DNA from: Paludibacteraceae bacterium
GTDB taxonomy: Bacteria > Bacteroidota > Bacteroidia > Bacteroidales > Paludibacteraceae
Direction: 5' to 3'
Length of the DNA: 64,000 nucleotides
NCBI GenBank assembly: GCA_017450685.1
Contig: JAFSTB010000007.1
Span: 29,632-93,631 of the forward strand
The position numbers were made by a program, and so were the translations under genes. The notes beneath the pieces are model-generated. The model worked only from the letters and a program-made list of their open reading frames with translations, had not been told where the DNA came from and made no database searches. Positions 34,446-42,829 of this stretch are shown here, piece after piece. The stretch's first letter is position 1, and each line of letters starts with the position of its first letter.

Positions 34446-35787
34446 ATTGGTTGTTTATTGGCTGATTGTTAAGGAACATAACATAATATATCGGAAGGTA
34501 GGTTATTTTGCCTTTGGTCTTAATCTCTCTGGCATTGGATAGGACAATACCTTCATTTATGTGATATTCGTTGTTGGTGGTGAAATGCGTTAAGGCACTA
34601 TGAATGGTATAGTCTCTACCCGACTTGACCTCAATGGGTAGTACAGAAAGGTTATTGAAGTCATCAATAAGGAAGTCCACTTCACCACGCTGCTTATTGT
34701 CATAGTAATAAAGTCGGTCAAAACCATGTGCTTTTAACTCTTGTGCAACCACCGACTCATACACCGTACCGAGGTTGATACTTTTCTGTTCGTTCATTAT
34801 GGCATCAACACTATATCGATATAGCAAAAAAGTCAATATACCTACATCATTGAGATAAAGTTTGAGGAGATCTTTAGTGGTTGATTCCATCAGAGGAAAT
34901 TTCGGATTGCGTATAGCCGACACGTCTAAAGCAATACCGGATTGGGTCAAATATTCAAATTCATTCTCGTAATCGGAATATTGTTTACCTTTTTTGTTTT
35001 CAATGTTCTTATACACCACCCTTTTTTTCTTGTTTTCAAGATTGGAAGGTATAAGGTCATATATCTTTCTTATTTTTAGGCTGTTCTCTTTGTCATATTG
35101 TGAAGCATCAATACCATAAAGAGTGTGTATATTGCTTTGTACCGTTCGAACATTGAACATATTTTTATCCTTAACGAAGTTGTTCACTGCTTCGGGTAGT
35201 CCGCCCACCAAAAGATAATATCTGAACAATTTCATTATATAATCATGCGTTGATATTGGCAGAGACTGACGCTTAATGAAGGCTTGACGCATAGTATATA
35301 TAGCCTCTTTGCCTACATTCATAGCCCACATAAATTCCTCAAAGTCAAGAGGATACATCTGCTGTATCTCAACGCTTCCCAATGGAACAGAAGTAGTTTG
35401 AGCAAGGGCAACACCCAATTGTGAGCCGCTGGCTATATATCTATATCTATGGTCTTGATTGAGAAATTTAAGTAGTGTAAGAAGGTGTGGATAGACTTGT
35501 ATCTCATCTAAAAAAATCAGCGTATCATGTTTGTTTCCAAGGTTATCACCTGCTATAACACCCAACTGAAAATAAAAGTCGTCTTTGCTTCTAACATTAG
35601 CAAAAATCTGCGCACTATCTTTGTCTGCCCGCAAATCAATCTCTACATAATGCTCAAATAATTGTTGTCCTACATAACGAATAATATATGACTTGCCTAT
35701 CTGTCGCGCACCGTTGAGCAACATTATCTTGTCAGACTTTTGTTCTAAAAAATCCCTTAAATATATTGAAAATTTACGCTCTAACAT
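34432..35787 (-). CDS. DUF4143/AAA_14-type ATPase
   Basis: 451 residues from the ATG at 35787 (MLERKFSIYLRDFLEQ). A longer in-frame reading to 36009 is rejected: it crosses the promoter and would translate a DNA tandem repeat as WKNDKN repeats. P-loop GARQIGKS at 26-33, Walker B TLIFLDEIQVYPHLL, and a C-terminal nuclease-like core FDRLYYYDNKQRGEVDFLID with LPIEVKSGRDYTIHS. The two intact DUF4143 proteins are clearly related but far from identical. It has its own promoter and is embedded between the SGNH and AMP-ligase genes of the Dlt-like group. Confidence 0.87.
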   Translation of the reverse strand: MLERKFSIYLRDFLEQKSDKIMLLNGARQIGKSYIIRYVGQQLFEHYVEIDLRADKDSAQIFANVRSKDDFYFQLGVIAGDNLGNKHDTLIFLDEIQVYPHLLTLLKFLNQDHRYRYIASGSQLGVALAQTTSVPLGSVEIQQMYPLDFEEFMWAMNVGKEAIYTMRQAFIKRQSLPISTHDYIMKLFRYYLLVGGLPEAVNNFVKDKNMFNVRTVQSNIHTLYGIDASQYDKENSLKIRKIYDLIPSNLENKKKRVVYKNIENKKGKQYSDYENEFEYLTQSGIALDVSAIRNPKFPLMESTTKDLLKLYLNDVGILTFLLYRYSVDAIMNEQKSINLGTVYESVVAQELKAHGFDRLYYYDNKQRGEVDFLIDDFNNLSVLPIEVKSGRDYTIHSALTHFTTNNEYHINEGIVLSNAREIKTKGKITYLPIYYVMFLNNQPINNQYVLQ

Positions 35788-35807
35788 CGTTCTGTTGAAA
35801 AATCGTG

Positions 35808-35837
35808 CAAAGGTACTAATAATTATTGAATTACAAA
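35808..35837 (-). promoter_or_regulatory. Promoter of the DUF4143 ATPase at 34.4-35.8 kb
   Basis: Leftward: TTTG (35837-35834), 18 bases, TACCTTTG (35815-35808), 20 bases before the ATG at 35787. Five bases separate the -33 element from the repeat array. Confidence 0.8.
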
Positions 35838-35841
35838 AACA

Positions 35842-35930
35842 TTTGTCATTTTTCCATACTTTTTCCTGGTGATTTTTGTCATTTTTCCATAGTTTTTTCG
35901 GGCGATTTTTGTCATTTTTCCATAGTTTTT
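35842..35930 (-). repeat. 33-bp tandem repeat array (2.7 copies) overlapping the SGNH gene end
   Basis: TTTGTCATTTTTCCATA starts at 35842, 35875 and 35908, an exact 33-base period, with variation in the second half of the unit. Read leftward, the first copy provides the last codons and TGA stop of the SGNH-like gene (Thr-Met-Glu-Lys-stop, stop at 35912-35914). The later copies lie between that stop and the ATPase promoter. Confidence 0.95.
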
Positions 35931-36943
35931 GGCTGTTCAATGAGCGTTGAGCCATAGATATCTTGCAGCATATACCAGCCGAGACGAGTACCGAAATGTA
36001 CGGGGTCAAAGAAGTCGTTATAGTCGGAAGTGAGTTGAGGGTCGGTGGTGAAATCCCACACGCGCTCCTTGCCGAAGATATGCTGCAACACCTCTAAGTC
36101 GGCAGTATTGAGATAAGGATGTACATATCGGTAAGCAGGAGTGATGATGATATGGTAGTCGGTATGCTGCTTGTCGAACACTGCTTTTATATCGCACAGT
36201 ATCTGTTGCATACGGCTGTTGATGACGGCTTTGGACATTTTCACATCCGCTTCAGTGCGATTATTCACCTCTGCGAAGAAAGTGCGTCGCGTGACTTCCG
36301 AACAGTTTTTCAGGCTGTCCTGTGGTGGTAGCACGTCATAGTGATAGCGGTTATAGGCAAAGAAATCGTTGGTAACGGTGTCGTTGTCGAACGGTTCTTT
36401 CACACCGTTTACAGTACGCTTGATATTGGTCCACCAGAATGACGGTCGTTGCAAGAAATTCAGATATTCGTGTGTATGGTAGAGCCATTCGGGTTCGCCT
36501 GACAGCCGCCAATGCTTCATACTGACCGCCTCATAACCGTACTGTCGGTTGCTGAAGAAGCCGGGTATGTCGATTAGAACGAGAGAATAGTCGATATGAG
36601 CATTTTGTTTATCAAGCCATTCCACTTTTTGTTTGACCCCTGTTATCGTTTCGGCGTATGCTTGAAAGAGGAAAGTGGATGCTGAGTCAGGCAAATACAA
36701 AGCCCATGTATAGGTGTTTAGTCCGCTGGCTTGCGAAGAGCCGAAAACGAAGGCATTATAATGATAAGTAGAGTGGTTGCGGCGGAAGAGTTCAGTGGAT
36801 GCATATTCGCGGTTGGTGGCATCGGTGTCGTTGATGTCGAAAGGATGCAAGGTACGGAACGGGTCGGTCCATAAGTACAGACCTAACGCAATGAGCATCG
36901 GAACACCGGCTATGACTAATATGGAAAGGAGAAATCGCTTCAT
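35912..36943 (-). CDS. DltD/AlgX-like SGNH-type protein, membrane anchored
   Basis: 343 residues. One N-terminal membrane segment (about 4-24), then a periplasmic SGNH-like domain. The nucleophile serine is in FVFGSSQASG (about residue 70), and a late NDFFDPVHFGTRLGWYML block supplies the D-x-x-H pair. Such proteins work with MBOAT transferases: DltD with DltB, AlgX/AlgJ with AlgI. It lies 37 bases after the MBOAT gene in the same direction. Its final codons are the first unit of a 33-bp tandem repeat, so the original C-terminus may have been changed. Confidence 0.75.
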   Translation of the reverse strand: MKRFLLSILVIAGVPMLIALGLYLWTDPFRTLHPFDINDTDATNREYASTELFRRNHSTYHYNAFVFGSSQASGLNTYTWALYLPDSASTFLFQAYAETITGVKQKVEWLDKQNAHIDYSLVLIDIPGFFSNRQYGYEAVSMKHWRLSGEPEWLYHTHEYLNFLQRPSFWWTNIKRTVNGVKEPFDNDTVTNDFFAYNRYHYDVLPPQDSLKNCSEVTRRTFFAEVNNRTEADVKMSKAVINSRMQQILCDIKAVFDKQHTDYHIIITPAYRYVHPYLNTADLEVLQHIFGKERVWDFTTDPQLTSDYNDFFDPVHFGTRLGWYMLQDIYGSTLIEQPKTMEK

Positions 36944-36980
36944 TATGGATTAGGAATAAATGCTACAAGTCAGGTGATTA

Positions 36981-38444
36981 TCAGAACTGAAAATAGATGA
37001 ACGACTGTGCGTCACCGGCATACTCTAAAATGCAGAATATCAGCACATAGATATAAATTATTCGGCACGCGAGCGGATGGTTTTGCACGGCAAACGGATG
37101 CGGTTTATCTCTCAACAGCCATTCGACCACTATCATTATCAGTGTAAATAGCAATGTTCTGGTGAGAGCCGATCTGACTAATGGCATAGTGAAGAGCGAC
37201 ATCTTGCACATTGATGTCAGGTACTGAGCGAAATGTGTGAGGCTATCGGCACGGAAGAGTATGAAACCGAGAGTGACGAGAAGGAAAGTGAGCAGAATTC
37301 GCCCAAAGTCTTTCGGTTTAGGCAGGTTAAGGTGTTCATATACTTGTATCTTCGGCATTTGATAGAATGCTCCGGAGAGGATAAGAGGAACAAAGAGCAG
37401 TCCGTGATACAAGCCATAGAGAGCAAAAATCCAACTATCTCCGTGCCACATACCCACGATAAGAAAATTGATGATGATAGCCATTATGATACCAGCCTTG
37501 CCATTTTTTCGGAATGAGAGGTTAAGCGGCATAAAGACATAGTCGGTCATCCATTGAGTTAGTGATATATGCCATCTGCGCCAGAAGTCGGCTATATTGA
37601 GTGCGAAGAATGGTGTGCGGAAGTTGTCGGTTATCTTCAGTCCGAGCCCTTTGCCCACTGCTATTGCCATATCCGAATAGCCTGAGAAGTCGGCATACAG
37701 TTCGAAGGCATAGAGAAAGGCGGCAAGGCAGAGTGTGGAAGCATCAGAGCCGTCAATGTTGTTCCACGCGGCATCAACGTAGGAAGCACAGTTGTCGGCT
37801 ATCACCACTTTTTTGAATAGTCCCCATAGGAACTGATAGACAGCATCTTGTGCCGTCTCGAAACGAAAAACGCGCAGTTTGCCCAACTGCTTGATAAACT
37901 GTGGTCGGTCGATAGGTCCGGAGAGGATACACGGGAAGAAAGACACATAGACGGCAAAGCGGACAAAATCGGTTTCGGCGTGTTGCTTGCCGTGATTGAC
38001 ATCAAGCACGTATGCCAATAGTCGGAAGGTGAAGAAAGAGATACCAAGAGGCATAATGATATGCAGTGTGTGCCAGTTGGATTGCAAGCCGAACAGCGAA
38101 AAGAGCGAAATAAACGACTCGATAAAGAAATTGAAGTACTTGAAATAGAGCAACACTCCTACACCTATTACAATGCCGAATGTTGTCCAACGCGAACCTG
38201 TTTTTTCGGCTTGTTCGCTATCAGGGTTATCGTAGGCGTGTTCAATCTTCAGTCCGATATAGTAGAAAAGGAGGGTGGCAATAAGTATAACCGGCAGCAT
38301 TTTGAGGCTGGCATAACCGTAAAAGAAACAGTTGGCAAGCAACAAAATCCAATTCTGCACTTTCACATTCTTTTCCCCTACAAACCAATAGAGGAAGAAT
38401 ACGACAGTGAAGAACAAAAGAAATGGTAAGGAATTAAATATCAT
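36981..38444 (-). CDS. MBOAT family O-acyltransferase (AlgI/DltB-like)
   Basis: 487 residues from the ATG at 38444 (MIFNSLPFLLFFTVVF), which is two bases after the epimerase stop codon. About ten to twelve membrane segments. The MBOAT signature includes the conserved catalytic histidine in GMWHGDSWIFALYGLYHG, together with FWRRWHISLTQWMTDYVF. It transfers acyl or aminoacyl groups across the inner membrane to an extracytoplasmic sugar acceptor. It is placed between the epimerase and the SGNH-like partner. Confidence 0.92.
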   Translation of the reverse strand: MIFNSLPFLLFFTVVFFLYWFVGEKNVKVQNWILLLANCFFYGYASLKMLPVILIATLLFYYIGLKIEHAYDNPDSEQAEKTGSRWTTFGIVIGVGVLLYFKYFNFFIESFISLFSLFGLQSNWHTLHIIMPLGISFFTFRLLAYVLDVNHGKQHAETDFVRFAVYVSFFPCILSGPIDRPQFIKQLGKLRVFRFETAQDAVYQFLWGLFKKVVIADNCASYVDAAWNNIDGSDASTLCLAAFLYAFELYADFSGYSDMAIAVGKGLGLKITDNFRTPFFALNIADFWRRWHISLTQWMTDYVFMPLNLSFRKNGKAGIIMAIIINFLIVGMWHGDSWIFALYGLYHGLLFVPLILSGAFYQMPKIQVYEHLNLPKPKDFGRILLTFLLVTLGFILFRADSLTHFAQYLTSMCKMSLFTMPLVRSALTRTLLFTLIMIVVEWLLRDKPHPFAVQNHPLACRIIYIYVLIFCILEYAGDAQSFIYFQF

Positions 38445-38445
38445 C

Positions 38446-39459
38446 TTATTTGAGGTTGTTGTAATACCATTCACACGCGCGTGCGAATCCTTCTTGTGCG
38501 TTATATAAGGGGTTGTAACCGAGTATGCGTTGTGCTTTTATTATAGAAGCCTGACTATGAGGTATATCTCCTGCTCTATTTTCACGATATACGGGTTCAA
38601 TCGCAGCCACTTGCGGGTCATATTTAGCGAGGTTGTCGCGCAGGCAACGAAAGAGGTCGTTAAGTGTGGTATTTCCGCCGTATGCCACATTGAAGACGAG
38701 GTCCAGTGGTGCATTCTGCGGCAGGTTCATATTATATAACTGAGCCTGTTTGACGATTGTATCGTGTGGCACAGTGGCAGCAAGCATATTGGCTTGTATA
38801 ACATTATCTATGTAGGTAAAATCGCGCGAATAGGAACCATCGCCATTGATAAACGGTGCTTCGTGCCTTAACAAAGCCTTTACCCATAACGGTATGACAG
38901 CAGCATACGCTCCGTTAGGGTCTTGGCGACGACCAAAGACATTGAAGTAGCGCAAGCCGATAGTCTCTATGCCGTAGAGGGAAGTGAAGACATTAGCATA
39001 CAGTTCGTTGACGAACTTTGTTATGGCGTAAGGAGAGAGAGGACGACCAATGTTATGCTCTATTTTCGGCAACTCTTTGCTATCGCCATAGGTGGACGAG
39101 GAAGCGGCATAGACGAAACGATTTACTTTCTCATCTCGTGCGGCTACGAGCATATTGAGAAAACCGGTTATATTATTGGCATTGGTATTGATAGGGTCGT
39201 TGATACTGCGCGGAACACTGCCTAAGGCGGCCTCGTGCAACACGACATCACGCCCTTTGACGGCATTGCGACAAGTGTCTAAGTCGCGTATATCGCCTTC
39301 AATGAAACGAAAATTAGGCTTACCGAGCAACGGCTCTATGTTATGGCGAAAACCGGTGGAGAGGTTATCGAGGCAAACGACATCATATCCTTCGCCTACG
39401 AAATACTCGCATAAGTTGCTTCCTATAAACCCGGCACCGCCGGTGATGAGAATATTCAT
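38446..39459 (-). CDS. NAD-dependent sugar epimerase (WbpP/GalE-like SDR)
   Basis: 337 residues. Rossmann motif GGAGFIGSN at 7-15, HEAALGSVPRSINDP, catalytic serine region AASSSTYGDS and the Tyr-x-x-x-Lys pair in SPYAITK. GLRYFNVFGRRQDPNGAYAAV is typical of UDP-N-acetylglucosamine or UDP-glucose 4-epimerases of the WbpP group. It supplies a UDP-hexose for the glycan. A short GAGTTGA-type heptamer run lies between it and the gene downstream of the exporter. Confidence 0.9.
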   Translation of the reverse strand: MNILITGGAGFIGSNLCEYFVGEGYDVVCLDNLSTGFRHNIEPLLGKPNFRFIEGDIRDLDTCRNAVKGRDVVLHEAALGSVPRSINDPINTNANNITGFLNMLVAARDEKVNRFVYAASSSTYGDSKELPKIEHNIGRPLSPYAITKFVNELYANVFTSLYGIETIGLRYFNVFGRRQDPNGAYAAVIPLWVKALLRHEAPFINGDGSYSRDFTYIDNVIQANMLAATVPHDTIVKQAQLYNMNLPQNAPLDLVFNVAYGGNTTLNDLFRCLRDNLAKYDPQVAAIEPVYRENRAGDIPHSQASIIKAQRILGYNPLYNAQEGFARACEWYYNNLK

Positions 39460-39479
39460 ATTAGTTTAGAGTTGATAGT

Positions 39480-40964
39480 TTAATAGCCACGGCCACGTAG
39501 TTTGATGTACTGCCAGCCGATACAGATGGCAAATATCACCACCAGCCACAACGACCACATCCATCTCTGTCGCGGCTTGAAATGTGTGAGACCATATGCG
39601 GCAAACAACATAGCAAAAGGTAATATCGGTTGGTGAAAGCGTTCAGAGTGAGCAAACTGCGAAAAAGTGAGAATAACCAGATATCCTAAATAAACGGCAA
39701 GAGGCAACACATGCTTACGCCACTCGGCATCCAAACTGCGTATATCACCGCCAAACAACATCATAAACATAGACAGAATAACCAAACCCGACATCACGTT
39801 CTTCACATAGTTACCGCCATGCATAAGCAGTTTCTGTTCTTGTCCGTCGGGGTTAACCATAGTGGGGAAAGGCAAAGTGAAAATAAGCGGTGCAAAAACG
39901 GCAGCACCGATATTATCCACGAACCTATTTCCTCCTGACCCTTTACCTGAACCATATCGCAACTGCATACTGGTTCTTTGCTGTCCGCGTATATCGGAAT
40001 TGACAATAGTCATCACCTCCTCTTTCAGTCGTCCGGAGAAAGCCGTCACGACAAAAATGAAAGAAAGGGCAATGAGCAATGTGCGCCGACCGCCTCGTAT
40101 CAGTCGGGTACTACTGAAAACCAACGCCATAGCGAAAGAAAGGAAAAGGGCTGCACCCAACACCGTTCGGAAAGAGAACAGACTCAAACCGATAAGTGCC
40201 ACATCTATCACCGTACGGAAAGAGAAATTACGGTTAATTATCAAAGCATCGGCTCTATCCACGAACCATAGCGTCAGGAAAGTCATAACCGTCTCTTTCA
40301 AGTGTAAACCGCAATAGATGACCATATTAGGCATGAACATACAGAAGATGGCAGCCAACCTTGCCGTAGGTTCTTCAAAATGTCGTTGCGCTATGCGATA
40401 GACGAAGAGACAGGTATAAGTGGACCATACACATTGTACAAGACGCGCTAAGAGTATAGACTTGTTGGTCAGTATATAAACGACACTCAAATACAACGGA
40501 TAGCCGCTATCGTCCAACCCCACTCTACCGCCTGTTACTATGTTAAACGTCTGCCATATATTCAAATTGCCGTTGTAGAACCATGTGGCAATATCTGAAG
40601 CCACTTCGTGATACCATTCCACATCTGCCGGTTCGAAGTCGAAAAAGCCATCGGTCATAACATAGAAGAAGCCGTAAAGCAGCGTCGTTATTGTTAGTCT
40701 GAGAGCCAATGCCGTCTGAAAGAGTTTTTTCTCGAAACGTTTGGGATGCAGGTATCGCCATTTAGCAGCTATCTGTTTGCTGCCATAGAAGAACATCATT
40801 ATGAATGCTCCACCTATCAGCACCCACATCAGACTCATCAAGTATGAGCGATAGAGCACAAACAGAGTTGCCACAGCAATGAAATAGACACCGATAGCCC
40901 CATTCAGTATATACTTGGGGATATTGTCTCTATAGATCGGTATTTTATGCCAAACTCTTGCCAT
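39480..40964 (-). CDS. Polytopic membrane protein, GT-C or Wzy-like
   Basis: 494 residues with about ten to eleven membrane segments and two cytoplasmic basic stretches. Not confidently recognised. A large loop after the third segment with FDFEPADVEWYHEVASDIATW resembles the acidic first loop of GT-C (PMT-like) transferases that use lipid-linked sugars. CMFMPNMVIYCGLHLKETVM resembles blocks seen in such proteins. An O-antigen polymerase is the alternative. It shares one base with the ABC exporter stop (TAATG), so the two are co-translated in the polysaccharide operon. Confidence 0.6.
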   Translation of the reverse strand: MARVWHKIPIYRDNIPKYILNGAIGVYFIAVATLFVLYRSYLMSLMWVLIGGAFIMMFFYGSKQIAAKWRYLHPKRFEKKLFQTALALRLTITTLLYGFFYVMTDGFFDFEPADVEWYHEVASDIATWFYNGNLNIWQTFNIVTGGRVGLDDSGYPLYLSVVYILTNKSILLARLVQCVWSTYTCLFVYRIAQRHFEEPTARLAAIFCMFMPNMVIYCGLHLKETVMTFLTLWFVDRADALIINRNFSFRTVIDVALIGLSLFSFRTVLGAALFLSFAMALVFSSTRLIRGGRRTLLIALSFIFVVTAFSGRLKEEVMTIVNSDIRGQQRTSMQLRYGSGKGSGGNRFVDNIGAAVFAPLIFTLPFPTMVNPDGQEQKLLMHGGNYVKNVMSGLVILSMFMMLFGGDIRSLDAEWRKHVLPLAVYLGYLVILTFSQFAHSERFHQPILPFAMLFAAYGLTHFKPRQRWMWSLWLVVIFAICIGWQYIKLRGRGY

Positions 40965-42829
40965 TACTTGCTATTTTGCATTTCCACGAGTCGTGTATAG
41001 TAACCGCCTAAAGCCAACAGGTCGTCATGTTTGCCTTGTTCCACTATCTGTCCTTCGTGCAAGACACATATAAGGTCGGCATTGCGGATGGTGGACAAGC
41101 GGTGAGCGACAACGAGTGTAGTGCGGTCACGCATCAGATGTTCGAGAGCCTCCTGCACCAGTTTCTCGGATTCGGTATCGAGGGCGGAAGTGGCTTCGTC
41201 CAATATTAGTATAGGCGGGTTTTTAAGTATGGCGCGTGCAATGGATATGCGTTGTCTTTGTCCGCCGCTCAGACGGCTGCCACGGTCACCGATAGAGGTG
41301 TTGTAGCCGTCAGGGGTCTGCATAATAAACTCATGCGCATTGGCTATCCGCGCCGCTTTCTCCACTGCCTGTTGCCAAGTCATACCATCGGGTGCAGGCA
41401 ATGAGGTGTCAACACCAAAAGTTATATTATTGTAGAAAGTGTCGTTGAAGAGGATAGCCTCTTGATTGACATTACCCATCAGTGCACGCAGGTCAAAGGT
41501 ACTCACCTCGCGTATATCTTTGCCGTCGATAGTAATACAGCCATCCGTCACATCATAGAAGCGCGGAAGGAGGTCTGCCAATGTTGTTTTGCCGCTACCA
41601 GACTGTCCCACCAACGCCACCATCTTACCTTTGGGAAGGGTGAGAGATATATGTTGCAAGACGGGTCGGTCAGAGTTATAAGCGAAGGATATGTCGTTGT
41701 ACTTAATTTCGTTATCAAAAGAGTTCAGTTTCAGAGGATTAGCCGGTTCGGTTATATTCGACTGCGTGTTGAGTATTCTATCTATTCGTTCCAGCGATGC
41801 TTGTCCGCGTCTGACACCGTAGGAGGCTTTGCTCAAGTCTTTAGCGGGGTTGATGATAGAATAGAAGATGACGAGATAATAGATGAAAGTGGGAGCATCA
41901 ATGGTGGAATGTTCGGCGAGAATGAGACTTCCCCCATACCACAGCAGTACGGCAATGAGAACCGTACCGAGGAACTCTGACATAGGGTGTGCGAGATAGT
42001 AGCGTCGGTTGATACGGTTGAAAGTGCGCCGTGTGGCATTTGCCAGTCGCTTAAACCGTTCACGCAGTTTGTCTTCTGCATTGAAAGCCTTGACCACTCT
42101 CAGTCCGCCGAGGGTCTCTTCTATCTGACTGAGTATATCGGCTGTCTGTTCTTGTCCAAGTGTGGAAGCGCGTTTGAGTGAGCGTCCGATACGACCGATG
42201 AGCAGTCCTGCCACAGGCAGCAAGATTAGCACGAACAGCGTCAGTTGCCAAGAGATAACGAAGAGTGTGGTCAGATAGACGATAATCATTATCGGGTCTT
42301 TGAAGATAATGTCGAGCGAGGACATGATGGAGGCTTCCACTTCATTCACGTCGTTGGTCATACGCGACATCACGTCACCTTTGCGTTCCTCGGTGAAGAA
42401 ACCGATAGGTAATGCCACCACTTTATTGTAGAGTTGCAGACGCAGGTCGCGAAGCACACCGGTGCGTATAGGCACCATAAAGAAATTGGCGAGCCATGCC
42501 GTGAGACACTTAAAGAAAGTCATTACCACAAGGAAAGCACCCATAACGAAAAGTACGTACCCTGCTCCGCTGGACTGAATCAGCTCTTGCAGATAGAAGA
42601 AGATATTGCTTTTGACGGCATCTATATAGTCTTGCAAGGACGTGATACTATCCAAAGGTGTATAGATGGCTTTTTGTTCGTTTATACCAAAGAGTATTTG
42701 CAACACAGGTATGATAGCTGCAAAAGAGAAAAGCGACAGTATGGTGGAAAGGATATTAAACAACAGGTTTAATGCCACTTGCCATTTATACGGGGGTATA
42801 AACCGTTTGAGTAGTGCTATTATATGCAT
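40964..42829 (-). CDS. MsbA-like ABC exporter (fused permease and ATPase)
   Basis: 621 residues. Six-helix transmembrane domain (about 1-330), then an ATPase domain with Walker A VGQSGSGKTTLADLLPRF, signature LSGGQRQRISIARA, Walker B ILILDEATSALD and the H-loop VVAHRLSTI. Half-transporter that functions as a homodimer. Its place between lpxK and sugar-assembly genes suggests flipping of lipid A-core or of a lipid-linked oligosaccharide. It could be MsbA itself. Confidence 0.92.
   Translation of the reverse strand: MHIIALLKRFIPPYKWQVALNLLFNILSTILSLFSFAAIIPVLQILFGINEQKAIYTPLDSITSLQDYIDAVKSNIFFYLQELIQSSGAGYVLFVMGAFLVVMTFFKCLTAWLANFFMVPIRTGVLRDLRLQLYNKVVALPIGFFTEERKGDVMSRMTNDVNEVEASIMSSLDIIFKDPIMIIVYLTTLFVISWQLTLFVLILLPVAGLLIGRIGRSLKRASTLGQEQTADILSQIEETLGGLRVVKAFNAEDKLRERFKRLANATRRTFNRINRRYYLAHPMSEFLGTVLIAVLLWYGGSLILAEHSTIDAPTFIYYLVIFYSIINPAKDLSKASYGVRRGQASLERIDRILNTQSNITEPANPLKLNSFDNEIKYNDISFAYNSDRPVLQHISLTLPKGKMVALVGQSGSGKTTLADLLPRFYDVTDGCITIDGKDIREVSTFDLRALMGNVNQEAILFNDTFYNNITFGVDTSLPAPDGMTWQQAVEKAARIANAHEFIMQTPDGYNTSIGDRGSRLSGGQRQRISIARAILKNPPILILDEATSALDTESEKLVQEALEHLMRDRTTLVVAHRLSTIRNADLICVLHEGQIVEQGKHDDLLALGGYYTRLVEMQNSK

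Noticed and set aside
35788-36009. N-terminal extension of the DUF4143 ATPase containing repeated WKNDKN-type peptide
   Set aside because: The peptide is a translation of the 33-bp DNA repeat. A consensus promoter lies inside the extension, and the family starts at the ATG at 35787.
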